This document shows positions 1-4,003 of a DNA stretch of 5,548 nucleotides, one piece after another (the stretch's first letter is position 1; every line of letters starts with the position of its first letter). The stretch is from Fervidobacterium sp. (GTDB lineage Bacteria; Thermotogota; Thermotogae; Thermotogales; Fervidobacteriaceae). The notes under the pieces are model-generated. The model had not been told where the DNA came from. It made no database searches and saw only the letters and a program-made list of their open reading frames with translations. Location of the stretch: assembly GCA_003522805.1 (NCBI GenBank), contig DPIB01000075.1, forward strand, positions 1 to 5,548, written 5' to 3'. Both the position numbers and the translations under genes were made by a program.

Positions 1-86
1 TGGAATATGTAGTTCCGTGTCGGGCAAAAACCGCCGGTGTTACAATTTTCTACCCCCTGAGTGTGTGTCGCGCATACGGTTTGTGA
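1..86 (+). CDS. Probable major capsid protein, C-terminal end (partial)
   Basis: The frame beginning at base 3 is open from the window edge to a TGA at 84-86 and gives 27 residues. The tail contains the segment AGVTIFYPLS followed by CRAYGL. An aromatic/proline strand of the type GVxIxYPL close to the C-terminus is something I recall from HK97-fold major capsid proteins, where it belongs to the last strand of the P domain. The position fits as well: it is the last gene before a strong terminator and directly precedes head-tail connector genes, which is the usual place of the capsid gene. The fragment is too short for a firm family call. Another structural protein, for example a head decoration protein, remains possible. 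Confidence 0.55.
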   Translation, partial: EYVVPCRAKTAGVTIFYPLSVCRAYGL

Positions 87-111
87 GGTTGATTTAAAGT
101 TCTAATATATA

Positions 112-149
112 AATAGGGGGTGTTGCCATTACAGGTAATACCCCCTATT
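112..149 (+). terminator. Rho-independent terminator after the capsid gene
   Basis: A 16-bp stem (112-127 paired with 134-149) encloses the 6-base loop ATTACA. The stem includes five consecutive G-C pairs (GGGGG 116-120 with CCCCC 141-145) and two G-U wobbles, with no mismatch. It is followed by an A/T-only stretch rich in T rather than a clean T-run. It starts 26 bases after the upstream stop codon. This is probably a terminator, or at least a 3'-end-protecting hairpin, that limits read-through from the capsid gene into the connector genes. Confidence 0.75.
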
Positions 150-187
150 ATACTTTATTATATTAAAGCATATTTTTTATAAAGTAT
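150..187. repeat. Inverted repeat ATACTTTAT / ATAAAGTAT upstream of the connector operon
   Basis: Two perfect 9-base arms at 150-158 and 179-187 are separated by 20 A/T-rich bases. The repeat abuts the terminator and ends just before a TATAAT box. It could be a protein-binding site, an RNA hairpin, or a chance product of A/T-rich sequence. The arm core AAAGTAT also occurs in the dyad at 2394-2419. Confidence 0.4.
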
Positions 188-200
188 GTTTTAGTATAAT
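173..200 (+). promoter_or_regulatory. Possible promoter for the connector genes
   Basis: A perfect TATAAT hexamer lies at 195-200. Sixteen bases upstream there is only a poor -35 match (TTTTTT, 173-178), and no TG extended -10 element. If used, the start would fall near 206, leaving a leader of under 20 bases that carries the ribosome binding site. In A/T-rich DNA a TATAAT can occur by chance. The location after a terminator and just before a gene is the main support. Confidence 0.35.
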
Positions 201-208
201 AAATCACT

Positions 209-223
209 AAAGGAGATACCTAG
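209..223 (+). promoter_or_regulatory. Ribosome binding site with repeated 15-base leader (copy 1)
   Basis: The 15 bases AAAGGAGATACCTAG end directly at the ATG of the gene at 224. The AGGAG core (211-215) sits 8 bases from the start codon. The same 15 bases recur at 3222-3236 before the tail chaperone gene. The TAG at 221-223 is in frame with the ATG and rules out an upstream start. Confidence 0.85.
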
Positions 224-664
224 ATGATTGTAACGAACAAAACTAATGGGTGTATTGGTATACCAATGAAAGGTCTTACCGAGATTGTAAATCTTGTTCC
301 GGGAACACAGGATGTTTCTGATGACAAGTATGCTCTTATTAAAGACACCGCTGGGCGGTGGGCTAAAGCGGGTCACATTACAGAAGAGTACACCAAAGTG
401 GATAAAGTTATTTTGGAAAAAAACAACTATCCGAAAGAGCTTGTTACTGAATGCGAAGAAGGAAAGGATAAAGATAAATTTATCGTTCCCGCAAAAATCA
501 GTGATATAGATCGCAGAAGTGGTGAAAAACTTGATGAACTTATTAAGGGATGTTTCCATATTCCTACCCTTGAAAAATGGCTCAAAGAAGAAATCCGTTC
601 GGATATTCGTGCTGAAATTCTTAACCAGAAAGCCCTCGTAGAAGAGGGTGACATAAAGGACTAA
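224..664 (+). CDS. Unknown 146 aa phage protein between capsid and connector genes
   Basis: I cannot assign a function. The start is fixed by the strong AGGAG 8 bases upstream and an in-frame TAG immediately before the ATG. The N-terminus (residues 1-30) is compact, with NGCIGIP and a VPGT turn, a pattern I recall from small proteins encoded near capsid genes. The middle (about 60-95) is rich in Lys, Glu and Asp. The C-terminal part, about 108-140, looks helical: a conserved-looking IPTLEKWLKEE followed by an arginine/acid helix. No membrane segment, signal peptide or catalytic motif is visible. It sits five bases before the DUF4054-type connector gene and probably shares its mRNA. A structural or assembly role near the head-tail joint is an inference from position only. 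Isoleucine codons are mostly ATT/ATC (ATA 3 of 16), unlike the four genes that follow. Confidence 0.85.
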   Translation: MIVTNKTNGCIGIPMKGLTEIVNLVPGTQDVSDDKYALIKDTAGRWAKAGHITEEYTKVDKVILEKNNYPKELVTECEEGKDKDKFIVPAKISDIDRRSGEKLDELIKGCFHIPTLEKWLKEEIRSDIRAEILNQKALVEEGDIKD

Positions 665-668
665 ATAG

Positions 669-1031
669 ATGACTGCCGTAACAATCATACAAGCAATATA
701 TCCTGCTCTTTATAATGCAGATGCACGGGATACATTTATAGCTCTTGCTCGTGATGAAACGAGCAAGGATTTTTACGGCACTAATTATGAAAAAGCAGTG
801 GCATTACTTGCTTGTCATAATTACTTTGTTTCTGTTGGCAATGGTGGTGGGGCTGGAGTACTTACATATAAGGCCGAAGGACGTATGATGGTGAGTTACG
901 GAGGGGTTGGAGTTATTAGAAACTACCTCGAATTATCCGGTTACGGACGGCAATTACTTGATCTCATGAGTAAGTCTGGCCCCATCGCTTCTTCTTGTAG
1001 CTCATTTGCTATAGAGAATCTTATAAGGTAA
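669..1031 (+). CDS. DUF4054-type head-tail connector protein
   Basis: This 120 aa protein matches the pattern of the DUF4054 family, small helical proteins of tailed phages found between capsid and tail genes and thought to act as connector/adaptor subunits below the portal (similar in role to HK97 gp6 or SPP1 gp15). Visible family features: an N-terminal FxxxYP-like segment (IIQAIYPAL, 6-14); the helix YEKAVALLACH (40-50); a glycine-rich loop (57-63); the strand EGRMMVSYG (70-78); and the closing YGRQLLDLM (92-100), where the family typically has a tyrosine-glycine followed by a Leu-rich helix. Length is normal. The start has AAAGGA (655-660) eight bases upstream, within the end of the previous gene, and an in-frame TAG directly before the ATG. 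It uses ATA for 5 of 8 isoleucines. The family call is from recalled motifs, not a search. Confidence 0.8.
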   Translation: MTAVTIIQAIYPALYNADARDTFIALARDETSKDFYGTNYEKAVALLACHNYFVSVGNGGGAGVLTYKAEGRMMVSYGGVGVIRNYLELSGYGRQLLDLMSKSGPIASSCSSFAIENLIR

Positions 1032-1036
1032 TAGTT

Positions 1037-1393
1037 ATGGCATTATTTCCTGAAACAAGAGAACCTTATGATGTATATGAATACGTTCCATCAGTAGGAT
1101 GGGAATCACCCACATGGAATTATGTGGGTGAAGTTTTTATGCGTGTAGAACCTGTAACGTCAAGTGATGAATTAGTAAATAATCAAGACAATCAAAATAT
1201 AACAGAAGTTGGATTTATGGATATAGAATACGATGGTATTGTAAATCCAGATAACTATTTAGTCCGTAGAAGCAACGGTGCGGTTTATCAAAATAAGGGT
1301 ATACCAGAAGTATGGGAACATTTAATCCCATATGTTATGTGTAAATTGGAAAGACCTCAATCTCCTGTAACAATACCACCTGAGAGTACATAA
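1037..1393 (+). CDS. Head-closure / head-tail adaptor-like protein
   Basis: This 118 aa protein resembles the beta-barrel head-tail joining family (SPP1 gp16-type stopper, phage_H_T_join). The features seen are an N-terminal VYEYVPSVGWESPTW (13-27), then GEVFMRVEPV (31-40), which matches the family's 'valvtArvepltg' strand, a loop rich in Asn/Gln (46-54), a strand pair (57-77), and a final hydrophobic strand PYVMCKLER (98-106). In the family these subunits form a ring that closes the filled head and docks the tail. AAGG at 1025-1028, overlapping the end of the previous gene, serves as ribosome binding site, with 8 bases to the ATG. The TAA overlaps the next start as TAATG. A terminator-like hairpin lies inside the gene at 1106-1131. 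The similarity is weak at residue level, so another connector family is possible. Confidence 0.6.
   Translation: MALFPETREPYDVYEYVPSVGWESPTWNYVGEVFMRVEPVTSSDELVNNQDNQNITEVGFMDIEYDGIVNPDNYLVRRSNGAVYQNKGIPEVWEHLIPYVMCKLERPQSPVTIPPEST
1106..1131 (+). other. Terminator-like hairpin inside the head-closure gene
   Basis: A perfect 10-bp stem (TCACCCACAT 1106-1115 with ATGTGGGTGA 1122-1131) encloses the loop GGAATT. Three bases after it comes a run of five T (1134-1138). The shape is that of an intrinsic terminator, yet it falls at about codons 24-32 of an intact gene. It may reduce or attenuate expression of downstream genes, or be a by-product of the coding sequence. Confidence 0.5.
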
Positions 1394-1962
1394 TGGCTAA
1401 AAAATACACCCGATTGACAATTAAGGGTGAGATGTTTGATGGTAAAAAATTAAGTCTTGCTGTAGATGCTATGCTCACAGATGTTGGGGCTTCCTCTGTT
1501 CAAGCTATGAAAGAAATTACAAGTGATAATGACGTATCAAAACGATTATCAAATTCTATTTCGTGGCAGATGCAAAACAAAGGTTCCAACGCTCAAGGAG
1601 AATACGCCTCTGAGGATGAGATAGAAAAACCAAGTGAAGTTGGTGTTTTATATGTTGGTTCTGATGCTCCCCATGCTTATGTACGAGATACTTATTCGGG
1701 TATACACAGAACTGATGATGGATCAGAAGAATTTATTAAAAGTTTAAGTGAATGGGCTAATCAAGTATTAGGAATCAGTAAAGATGACCCCGATCCGTAT
1801 AATCAATATCGTTTTTGGGAACTAGTTAAAAAAATAAGAGACACGGATACTCCCGGTAGAGAGTTTATAAATCCTACTGCAAACCAAGTTCCTGATTTTC
1901 TAAAGAAAGCGTTTAGACAATATGCTTATTTAGTAAATAAAAAGATAGAGGTACGAAGATGA
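1393..1962 (+). CDS. HK97 gp10-like neck / tail-completion protein
   Basis: This 189 aa protein has the layout of the HK97 gp10-like family, found in the neck between head connector and tail. Its core is VGSDAPHAYVRDTY (88-101), matching the family's 'vGs.a.hA.yve.Gt' motif. A Trp-containing helix follows (SEWANQVLG, 118-126), then the closing GREFINPTAN (154-163), which corresponds to the family's 'pGr.Fl.pA' signature. The N-terminal 1-60 is mostly helical and polar, as expected. The start overlaps the stop of the previous gene by one base (TAATG), and the stop overlaps the next start by four (ATGA), so all three genes are probably translationally coupled. ATA encodes 5 of 10 isoleucines. 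The exact ring position in the neck is inferred from the family and not visible here. Confidence 0.72.
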   Translation: MAKKYTRLTIKGEMFDGKKLSLAVDAMLTDVGASSVQAMKEITSDNDVSKRLSNSISWQMQNKGSNAQGEYASEDEIEKPSEVGVLYVGSDAPHAYVRDTYSGIHRTDDGSEEFIKSLSEWANQVLGISKDDPDPYNQYRFWELVKKIRDTDTPGREFINPTANQVPDFLKKAFRQYAYLVNKKIEVRR

Positions 1963-2378
1963 TAGAAAAAGATATAATGCAGTATCTCCAAACTAAAACA
2001 GATATAACAGTTCCTCTAGGGGGAGCGAATAAGATATTTAATATACAGGCTCCAGTAGGAGCACAGATGATGTGGATAATTATTGAGGCTTCTGGTGGGC
2101 AACGTAGACGTATAAGTGCTACCCGTGGAGAAGAGCATAATAATGTTCGTATTGGCTTAGATGCTGGGCCATCTCAATGGCGTGATGGTAGAGAAATAAT
2201 GGAAAAAGTTAAAGCTCATCTTGAGAATCTTAGAGGTTCTCTTGGAGATGCTGATGATCTTTATATTGAGTGTAATGCTGTTAGTGGATATCCGGGACTC
2301 AATGGTGCGTATAGGTACCACCTTACAGCACGGTGTCGATTTACATATGATTGGAATACTGTTAGACCTCCTACATAA
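1959..2378 (+). CDS. Tail terminator / tail completion protein
   Basis: This 139 aa protein is in the fixed slot between the gp10-like neck gene and the tail tube gene, where siphoviruses encode the tail terminator (lambda gpU / SPP1 gp17 role), the ring that stops tube polymerisation and joins the tail to the neck. The sequence agrees: an N-terminal helix with YLQTK (9-13), the segment IFNIQAPVGAQMMWIIIE (26-43), typical of the 'vf...aP.g...PyIvv' strand of such proteins, an acidic/aromatic central region, and a C-terminal strand YRYHLTARCRF (117-127). It begins at an ATGA overlap with the previous stop, with GAGGT (1948-1952) six bases upstream. It uses ATA for 8 of 12 isoleucines. The specific subfamily is not certain. 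Confidence 0.65.
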   Translation: MIEKDIMQYLQTKTDITVPLGGANKIFNIQAPVGAQMMWIIIEASGGQRRRISATRGEEHNNVRIGLDAGPSQWRDGREIMEKVKAHLENLRGSLGDADDLYIECNAVSGYPGLNGAYRYHLTARCRFTYDWNTVRPPT

Positions 2379-2388
2379 ATCAGGGGTG

Positions 2389-2416
2389 TTGACAAAAGTA
2401 TACAGTAGTGTATACT
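2389..2416 (+). promoter_or_regulatory. Sigma70-type promoter of the tail tube gene
   Basis: A perfect TTGACA (2389-2394) is followed after 16 bases by TATACT (2411-2416), five of six matches to TATAAT. Initiation would be near 2423, giving a leader of about 88 bases. It lies in the 132-base gap before a gene whose product is needed in many copies. The T-run overlapping the -10 and downstream (2416-2421) means the same segment could also be read as a weak terminator. Confidence 0.6.
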
Positions 2417-2419
2417 TTT
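2394..2419. promoter_or_regulatory. Perfect 10-base dyad between -35 and -10 (candidate operator)
   Basis: AAAAGTATAC (2394-2403) and GTATACTTTT (2410-2419) are exact inverted copies with a 6-base spacer AGTAGT. The dyad fills the promoter spacer and covers the -10 box, the classic position for a dimeric regulator that blocks polymerase. As an RNA hairpin it would have only two G-C pairs, so it is a poor terminator despite the T-run. Confidence 0.5.
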
Positions 2420-2469
2420 TTATACAATGCGTATTATATAAATATGCAAATACATAAGACATATAGATA

Positions 2470-2504
2470 TTTCTACCTCTTGGTGTGGTAGAAACATAGG
2501 AGGT
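2470..2504 (+). promoter_or_regulatory. Leader hairpin and strong ribosome binding site of the tail tube gene
   Basis: TTTCTACC (2470-2477) pairs perfectly with GGTAGAAA (2487-2494) around a 9-base loop. Three bases later comes AGGAGGT (2498-2504), a full Shine-Dalgarno match, six bases before the ATG. A hairpin just upstream of an exposed strong ribosome binding site is known from highly translated phage mRNAs, where it can stabilise the 5' end. That role here is inferred. Confidence 0.6.
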
Positions 2505-2510
2505 AATTAC

Positions 2511-3164
2511 ATGGCGATCGAGAGACTGGTTGGAAGTGACGCTCTTCTGACTACCTGTTCATTTGGAACACCGCTGGATTCTGGAACAGCTACAAAGGGC
2601 AAGTTATATAAGATTGTGGCTAAAAGTGGCAATACTGTATTCCCCGACGGATATGAAGTAGGAGATTTCTGGATCGGAGATGGTGTTGCAACTTTCTCAG
2701 AGACTAACTCTGCGTCAGTTGCTACTGCATCTACTGTTGCAGAAGTAAGTTCATTTAGCTTTGATATTTCTGCTGATGAAATCGAAGTTACCGTTCTTGC
2801 TGACGATCAGAAAAAGTACCGTACTGGTAAGAAAGATGTTTCTGGTTCTATCGAAGGTATTACCTTTGTTACCAGTCTTGCCAATGGTACTAGCATTGCT
2901 AACCGCTTCTTTAAGATCGTAAACTACGATGGTGAAGGTAATTCTACTCTTAACCCCGTTAATACTGATGATCTGTATATTAAGGCATATCTCCAGAAGG
3001 ATGATTCCGAAGGTGAAACTCTTGTATACATGCTTGCACAGATACAGCTGACTTCGTACAATCTTGGTGCTTCTGTTGCTGATGCACAGAGCTTTACTGC
3101 GAATGTACGTCTTATCGGTAATGATGCAGTTATCTTTACAGAAAAAGTTCCCGTTTCAACTTAA
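2511..3164 (+). CDS. Major tail tube protein
   Basis: This 217 aa protein is the probable tail tube subunit, which stacks as rings around the tape measure to form the tail channel. The N-terminal half carries the segment KGKLYKIVAKSG (29-40) followed by FPDGYEVGDFWIGDG (44-58), a small beta domain I recall from tail tube proteins. Next comes SSFSFDISADEIEVT (80-94) and then YRTGKKDVSGSIEG (103-116), matching the tube-family pattern of 'yr.gl.d.sgsveg' in which a polar loop is followed by a Gly-Ser-Glu-Gly turn. The rest is Thr/Ser/Asn-rich beta sequence. It has its own promoter, leader hairpin and full ribosome binding site, and is followed by a terminator. Codon use (ATA 1 of 13 isoleucines, mostly CGT/CGC for Arg) suggests strong expression. 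Position before the chaperone pair supports the call. Confidence 0.82.
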   Translation: MAIERLVGSDALLTTCSFGTPLDSGTATKGKLYKIVAKSGNTVFPDGYEVGDFWIGDGVATFSETNSASVATASTVAEVSSFSFDISADEIEVTVLADDQKKYRTGKKDVSGSIEGITFVTSLANGTSIANRFFKIVNYDGEGNSTLNPVNTDDLYIKAYLQKDDSEGETLVYMLAQIQLTSYNLGASVADAQSFTANVRLIGNDAVIFTEKVPVST

Positions 3165-3174
3165 TCATTAAATT

Positions 3175-3201
3175 GTAGACCCTCATATAGTGGGGGTCTA
3201 C
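3175..3201 (+). terminator. Hairpin terminator after the tail tube gene
   Basis: An 11-bp stem (GTAGACCCTCA 3175-3185 with TGGGGGTCTAC 3191-3201, one G-U wobble) has a 5-base loop TATAG. It begins 11 bases after the stop codon. The following bases, TATCTTTAAT, are T-rich but not a clean T-run, so termination may be partial. Read-through would then supply the chaperone and tape measure genes at a lower level than the tube. Confidence 0.65.
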
Positions 3202-3221
3202 TATCTTTAATAAAACATACA

Positions 3222-3236
3222 AAAGGAGATACCTAG
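3222..3236 (+). promoter_or_regulatory. Ribosome binding site with repeated 15-base leader (copy 2)
   Basis: These 15 bases are identical to 209-223. Here they are followed by one extra T before the ATG, giving a 9-base gap between AGGAG (3224-3228) and the start. No promoter with two recognisable boxes is visible between the terminator and this site. Confidence 0.85.
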
Positions 3237-3237
3237 T

Positions 3238-3633
3238 ATGATTCTGCAACCTTCTATCACTAAAAGCCGGATTTTCATCCCCGAGTGGATGGAAAATAAA
3301 GATGCGAACACCGATGACCAGATTCGTATCCATTACCGCCCTGTTACCGTAAAAATCAAAGAGCGAATTTTTCCTCGTGAGTTTACCTTTGGTAAGGGTG
3401 CAGATGGTGAAATGACACCATCTATGGCAATCAAAATTGATCGTAAAAAGTATCTTGATGAGCTTGTTACGAAAATTGAAAACCTCGGATATATTTCTGA
3501 GGATGGTATTGAAATTAAAGTAACCTCTGTAGCACAGCTATTTGAGGGGCCGGTAGAGTTTGATGCTCTTATTGATGAAATATACGCTTTTTTCAGCGAA
3601 CTTGTTACTAGCAGGATCAACGAAAAAAACTAA
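3238..3633 (+). CDS. Tail assembly chaperone, short form (gpG-like)
   Basis: This 131 aa acidic protein sits between the tail tube and tape measure genes and ends with a slippery frameshift site, which together identify the G-type tail assembly chaperone. In lambda-type phages gpG binds the tape measure and, with the longer gpGT, recruits tube subunits during assembly; it is absent from the finished virion. Sequence features: a basic/hydrophobic strand region (10-50), the loop FTFGKGADGEMTPS (49-62), and an all-helical C-terminal half with LDELVTKIENLGY and FDALIDEIYAFFSELV. Length is close to lambda gpG (about 140 aa). Primary sequence of this family is poorly conserved, so context and the frameshift carry the call. 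The gene uses ATA for 1 of 17 isoleucines. Confidence 0.8.
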   Translation: MILQPSITKSRIFIPEWMENKDANTDDQIRIHYRPVTVKIKERIFPREFTFGKGADGEMTPSMAIKIDRKKYLDELVTKIENLGYISEDGIEIKVTSVAQLFEGPVEFDALIDEIYAFFSELVTSRINEKN

Positions 3634-3995
3634 GAATTGCTTACCACTTACTGGCGAAGGGTGAGCATAAGGTCAACTTTCTTAAAAGTCGGGGGCATAT
3701 TCCCCTGATTTTTAAGATTGGTGATGAGCCAGTTAAAGTTCGACGAGATGAAATAACAAAATATGTAAATGATCCCACCTTTCTTATTATCCTTGAGTAT
3801 TATAATTTAATTAAATTGTGGGGAATGCCTGATGGAGGTGGATGGGCTGATATGCCTATAGACGTTCTCGAAGGTATTACTGCTTTAGAGCTTGAATCCA
3901 AATCTATGGAAAATGAAGCTATGGAAGCTCATAATTCAAATAATGTAAATATAACAAATAACCCTAGTGGAATTTCTTCACGTCGAAATAAATAG
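3238..3995 (+). CDS. Tail assembly chaperone, long frameshift form (gpGT-like)
   Basis: A -1 slip at 3624-3630 joins the 131-residue G part to a 121-residue T part read from base 3630 to the TAG at 3993-3995, giving about 252 aa (lambda GT is about 280). The T frame is open from 3612 and has no ATG until 3825, and no convincing ribosome binding site precedes that ATG, so it has no sensible start of its own. The preceding stop in the T frame (3609-3611) and the G stop (3631-3633) leave only a 22-base window for the shift, and the slippery heptamer lies in it. The T part contains FLKSRGHIPLIFKIG, a helical middle with FLIILEYYNLIKLWG, the WADMP motif followed by an acidic helix as in other T domains, and a polar Asn-rich tail. 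In lambda the T part contacts the tube protein. Confidence 0.85.
3624..3630 (+). promoter_or_regulatory. Slippery heptamer A AAA AAC for -1 frameshifting
   Basis: The zero-frame codons GAA AAA AAC TAA contain A_AAA_AAC, a canonical X_XXY_YYZ site that lets both tRNAs re-pair one base back. The zero-frame stop follows immediately, so only shifted ribosomes continue. The run of seven A within 3623-3629 is also prone to slippage by polymerase, a less likely route to the same product. Confidence 0.88.
3638..3667 (+). other. Frameshift-stimulating stem-loop
   Basis: TGCTTACC (3638-3645) pairs with GGTGAGCA (3660-3667) in an 8-bp stem with one G-U wobble. The stem continues, after a bulged A3646, with CTT/AAG (3647-3649 with 3657-3659), leaving the loop ACTGGCG. 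It starts 7 bases after the heptamer, in the usual range of 5 to 9 for stimulators. The loop bases 3650-3655 can pair with 3728-3733. Confidence 0.7.
3681..3716 (+). other. Very stable hairpin within the T coding region
   Basis: Fifteen continuous pairs (3681-3695 with 3702-3716, two G-U wobbles) enclose the loop CATATT; the top of the stem is GGGG/CCCC. It lies in translated sequence about 50 bases after the slip site and has no T-run after it, so it is not a standard terminator. It would bring 3728-3733 close to the first stem-loop. Confidence 0.6.
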
Positions 3996-4003
3996 GGGAC
4001 ATC

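Noticed and set aside
2..99. Alternative open frame from base 2 to a TAA near 99
   Set aside because: Its peptide is Cys/Arg-rich without a pattern. The frame from base 3 gives a capsid-like C-terminus and ends well before the terminator.
633..648. Hairpin CCCTC/GAGGG just before the ribosome binding site at 655-660
   Set aside because: Five pairs inside coding sequence, and it does not cover the ribosome binding site. Too weak to call a regulatory element.
191..688. 165-codon open frame on the minus strand opposite the gene at 224-664
   Set aside because: It is the mirror of a well-supported plus-strand gene with a strong ribosome binding site. Its product is Phe/Ile-rich in the way antisense A/T-rich frames are, and no initiation signal is evident.
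2394..2421. Dyad plus T-run as the terminator of the connector operon
   Set aside because: The stem would have only two G-C pairs, and TTGACA and TATACT are correctly placed around it, so promoter/operator is the better reading. A dual role cannot be excluded.
2157..2462. Minus-strand frame of 101 codons across the tail terminator end and control region
   Set aside because: It runs through the promoter and dyad and opposes a family-supported gene. There is no recognisable product.
3825..3995. Separate small gene starting at the first ATG of the T frame
   Set aside because: No good ribosome binding site precedes it, and it would drop the first 65 codons of an open frame that begins exactly at a slippery site. 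The fusion explains the data better.
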